Assembly: GCA_034437035.1 (NCBI GenBank)
Contig: DAOTUI010000072.1
Coordinates: 1-64,000, forward strand
Length of the DNA stretch: 64,000 nucleotides
Direction of reading: 5' to 3'
Source of the DNA: CAKZQX01 sp034437035
GTDB lineage: Bacteria > Chloroflexota > Chloroflexia > Chloroflexales > Chloroflexaceae
The translations under genes were made by a program, and so were the position numbers. Of the stretch, positions 61,699 to 64,000 are shown piece by piece (the first letter of the stretch is position 1; every line of letters begins with the position of its first letter). Under the pieces are notes generated by a model. That model saw only the letters and a program-made list of their open reading frames with translations, made no database searches and was not told the origin of the DNA.

Positions 61699-62754
61699 AT
61701 GCGTCACGCCGGATATGGCCTGGGGCTGTTGTTGCTGGTGCTGTTCACCCTGGTTGTTCGTGGCAGTTTTGCCAATCCTCCCGCGCAGGTCTTCACCGAG
61801 ACCGGCTATACCGTCCGAGAGCCCTTTCTCTCCTTCTGGCAGCAGGGTGGAGTCACGCGCTTTGGCTACCCCATCTCGCCGGAATTCCCGGAGCAGAACC
61901 CCGACGATGGGCAGGTTTACACGGTGCAATATTTTGAGCGGGTGCGGCTGGAGTATCATCCCGGCACTGCAATGCCGATTCAGCCGGGGCGGCTGGGGGC
62001 GCAACGCCTGGCCCAACTGCCGGCGGAAGCAGTGGATGTGCTGCTTCCGGCCGTGGGAACGCCGGCAGCCCCCTTCCTGCCCGCTGCGGATAACACCTGT
62101 CACACCTTTGTCGAAACCGATCAGGCGCTCTGCGGACCCTTTGCCGCATACTGGCAGGCCGGTGGTGGCCTGCCAATGTTGGGCTACCCGCTTACACCGC
62201 CGCTGGTTCATCGCACGGCCGCTGGTCAAACACTGATAGCCCAGTACACCGAGCGTGCTCGACTGGAGTTTGACCCTGCCAGCCGGCAGGTTACGCTGGG
62301 ACTGCTGGGGCGGGAGCTGTATGTGCCGCAGCCGGGGATGGAGCCGCAGCCGCCGATCATGGCGAACGAGCGGGTAGTGGTACAGCTTATCGTGCTGATC
62401 AACCAGGAGCGGGCCGTGGCCGGACTGCCGGCGCTGACGCCTGCGCCGGAGTTGATGGCAGCGGCGCAGGGACATAGCCAGGATATGGCGACGACCGGCG
62501 TTATCAGCCATACCAGCGCGGATGGGCGCACCGCACCACAGCGCATGCAGGCGACCGGATATAACTGGTCTCGCTGTGGTGAAAATATCGCGGTCGGGTT
62601 TACCACCCCGGCGGCGGCGATGCAATTCTGGATGAACAGTCCACCGCATCGCGGGAATATCCTCGACCCGGGCATGCGCGAAGTGGGCGTGGGCTATGTG
62701 CAGCAACCCGGCGGCTATGGACACTACTGGACGATCAACTTCGGCGAGCGGTGA
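61699..62754 (+). CDS. Secreted CAP (SCP-like) domain protein
   Basis: A 351-residue exported protein. A signal peptide (GLGLLLLVLFTLVVRGSFA) precedes a region of about 190 residues with two copies of an LGFP-like pattern (FLSFWQQGGVTRFGYPIS and FAAYWQAGGGLPMLGYPLT). The C-terminal 120 residues are a CAP domain: LINQERAVAGLPALTPAPEL, GHSQDMATTGVISHTSADG, GENIAVGF and MNSPPHRGNIL, with the usual His and Glu cavity. Bacterial CAP proteins are mostly of unknown function; some degrade or bind wall components. AAGGAGAACG precedes the ATG. It converges with a WD40 lipoprotein gene. Confidence 0.92.
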   Translation: MRHAGYGLGLLLLVLFTLVVRGSFANPPAQVFTETGYTVREPFLSFWQQGGVTRFGYPISPEFPEQNPDDGQVYTVQYFERVRLEYHPGTAMPIQPGRLGAQRLAQLPAEAVDVLLPAVGTPAAPFLPAADNTCHTFVETDQALCGPFAAYWQAGGGLPMLGYPLTPPLVHRTAAGQTLIAQYTERARLEFDPASRQVTLGLLGRELYVPQPGMEPQPPIMANERVVVQLIVLINQERAVAGLPALTPAPELMAAAQGHSQDMATTGVISHTSADGRTAPQRMQATGYNWSRCGENIAVGFTTPAAAMQFWMNSPPHRGNILDPGMREVGVGYVQQPGGYGHYWTINFGER

Positions 62755-62767
62755 GGCAACCCATCTC

Positions 62768-62795
62768 GTAGGGACGCGCTTCCGCGCGTCCCTAC
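62768..62795. terminator. Bidirectional terminator hairpin
   Basis: GTAGGGACGCGC, loop TTCC, GCGCGTCCCTAC: a perfect 12-bp stem between the CAP gene and the converging WD40 gene. The WD40 stop codon lies in its right arm. It belongs to the small GGACGCGC hairpin family seen near 40287 and 51658. Confidence 0.7.
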
Positions 62796-63922
62796 ACACC
62801 ATCACCCATATGCCAGAGCTTCACCAGCCCATTGCCCAGCGCGGCTGCCAGCGTCTGCCCATCGGGGCTAAACGCGACCCAGGCCGCCGATGAGCCGGGC
62901 TCCAGCGTGAGAAGTGCCTCACCCGTGGCGATCCGCCAGAGCCACAACGTCTCATCCTCCGCGCCGCTCGCCAGTAGCGCACCATCCGGGCTGAAGGCGA
63001 CCGAGCGCACCTCGTCCAGATGGCCGGTTAATACCTGCTGCTCCTGGCCGGTTGCCACATCCCAGAGCCGCACCGTGGCATCCTTGGAACCGCTTGCCAG
63101 CAGCGAACCGTCCGGACTGAAGGTGGTCGGCAGCACCCAGTGCGTATGCCCCTCCAGAATATGTTCCGGCGCACCCTGGACTACATCCCAGAGCCGCACG
63201 GTGTAGTCCAGCGAGCCACTGGAGATCAGCGCCCCGTCCGGGCTCCAGTCCACGCTCTCGACCCAGTTGCTATGGCCGGTGAAGGTCTGGAGTAACGCGG
63301 CCTGTGCGACATCCCAGGTACGGACGGTGTAGTCCTTGGAGCCGCTTGCCAGTTGCGTCCCGTCCGGGTTAAACACCACCCCGGCAACCTCGTCGGTATG
63401 GCCGGTCAGGGTGGCAAGCTCTGCGCCGTCGGGCAGGCTCCAGAGTTTGATCGTTGTGTCAACCGAGCCGGTCGCCAGCATTCGCCCATCCGGGTGAAAG
63501 ACCACGGAGCGCACCGCATCGGTGTGGCCCACCAGGGTCATGATCTCCTGGCGGGTTGCCATATCCCACAGTTTCACCGTTGCATCCGCCGAGGCCGAGG
63601 CCAGCGTGTCACCATCGGGGCTGAAGGCCACAGCCCAGAGTCCGCCGGTGTGCCCGCGTAGCGTCGCCAATTCTTCACCGAAGGCATAGGCCGGGGTGGG
63701 CGTGGCGACGGGTGAAGGCGTTGCAGTTGGCGGCAGCGGCGTGGAAGTGACTGCCGGGGTTGGTGTGGCGGCCGGCAGCGGAGTTGCAATGACGGTCGGC
63801 GTGGCGGTAGCCGGTTGGGTAGCCGCGGGCGCTCCGGTGCAACCACTCAGCAGGCTGCTCACGCTGAAGAACAGACCGAGCCGGAGCAACAGGCGGGCCA
63901 GACGAGTGGTTGCGGTCGGCAT
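62792..63922 (-). CDS. WD40-repeat lipoprotein
   Basis: A 376-residue lipoprotein. The signal peptide ends in SSLLSGC (Cys 28); a Thr/Pro linker covers residues 30-78; seven WD40 repeats follow, each with a clear GH ... WD core (LRGHTGGLWAVAFSPDGDTLASASADATVKLWD), completing one propeller. AGGAGGAGC just upstream supports start 63922; a longer frame to 63994 lacks signal-peptide logic. It resembles the double-propeller lipoprotein at 21257 and probably is a surface scaffold. Confidence 0.94.
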   Translation of the reverse strand: MPTATTRLARLLLRLGLFFSVSSLLSGCTGAPAATQPATATPTVIATPLPAATPTPAVTSTPLPPTATPSPVATPTPAYAFGEELATLRGHTGGLWAVAFSPDGDTLASASADATVKLWDMATRQEIMTLVGHTDAVRSVVFHPDGRMLATGSVDTTIKLWSLPDGAELATLTGHTDEVAGVVFNPDGTQLASGSKDYTVRTWDVAQAALLQTFTGHSNWVESVDWSPDGALISSGSLDYTVRLWDVVQGAPEHILEGHTHWVLPTTFSPDGSLLASGSKDATVRLWDVATGQEQQVLTGHLDEVRSVAFSPDGALLASGAEDETLWLWRIATGEALLTLEPGSSAAWVAFSPDGQTLAAALGNGLVKLWHMGDGV

Positions 63923-64000
63923 GGTAGCTCCTCCTCCTGATACCGATTTGTTGTCGTAGCCACAGCGAACACCGAGGACGCAGCGATGATCCACGGGAAT
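63923..64000. other. Upstream region of WD40 gene, window end
   Basis: Seventy-eight bases upstream of the lipoprotein start contain its ribosome site but no recognisable promoter. CGAACACCGAGGACGCAGCG near 63965 resembles intergenic repeat debris. Confidence 0.4.

Noticed and set aside
61684..62805. A 373-codon open frame opposite the CAP-domain gene
   Set aside because: The plus-strand CAP protein has clear family motifs; the antisense frame covers its whole length and is a shadow.

Overview
The window looks like a Chloroflexota chromosome segment, probably of the filamentous Chloroflexia. Reasons: the malate dehydrogenase closely resembles what I remember of the Chloroflexus enzyme; there are many secreted or lipid-anchored proteins with Pro/Thr-rich stalks, SH3b, WD40, SdrD-B and Calx-beta domains; one giant secreted protein and a nearby C-terminal fragment end in an LPL(M/V)QR tail; and noncoding DNA carries many short repeats. 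No rRNA, tRNA, CRISPR array, prophage or intact insertion sequence was recognised. Taxonomy and functions are inferred from sequence features alone, without database searches.

Layout. 0-12 kb: small coiled-coil and SH3b proteins, an FAD/Rieske oxidoreductase, a three-gene ABC exporter operon (4457-7495), and two SH3b cell-surface proteins, one an NlpC/P60 hydrolase. 12-16.4 kb: agmatine deiminase, wrbA with a divergent HxlR regulator and a clear promoter, and a di-haem cytochrome c peroxidase. 16.5-26.3 kb: surface lipoproteins, a small XisI/Phd-like/HTH cluster, a WD40 lipoprotein, and an AlkD-like protein followed by an overlapping pair of nuclease-like genes. 26.4-33.6 kb: a 2424-residue SdrD-B repeat protein with an AT-rich, palindrome-bearing upstream region. 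34.6-40.2 kb: N-carbamoylputrescine amidase, panC, a gamma-glutamylcyclotransferase-like gene, panB and an M20 peptidase. 40.4-49.9 kb: a 2438-residue Calx-beta protein whose start lies inside the 3' end of a sensor kinase gene. 50.8-54.7 kb: a potassium channel, a DUF1801 protein, a toxin-first toxin/antitoxin pair and threonine synthase. 55-64 kb: two tandem lspA genes, rluD, mdh, a second sensor kinase followed by rsmA, a CAP-domain protein and a WD40 lipoprotein.

Working together: aguA and aguB, 21 kb apart, supply the last two steps from agmatine to putrescine. panB and panC supply two steps of pantothenate synthesis. lspA would process the many lipoproteins encoded here. Two orphan sensor kinases lack an adjacent response regulator.

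The most unusual signal is a family of about 200-bp nested palindromes scattered through intergenic DNA, roughly fourteen whole, partial or decayed copies. Each has conserved ends (core TTACGCGGT), an intermediate inverted repeat (around GCCTGCGGCAG) and a central 18-23-bp hairpin. The central hairpin sequence differs from copy to copy while pairing is kept, and its three-base loop is nearly always different. Four units lie head to tail at 35.5-36.2 kb. No transposase is encoded in the window.
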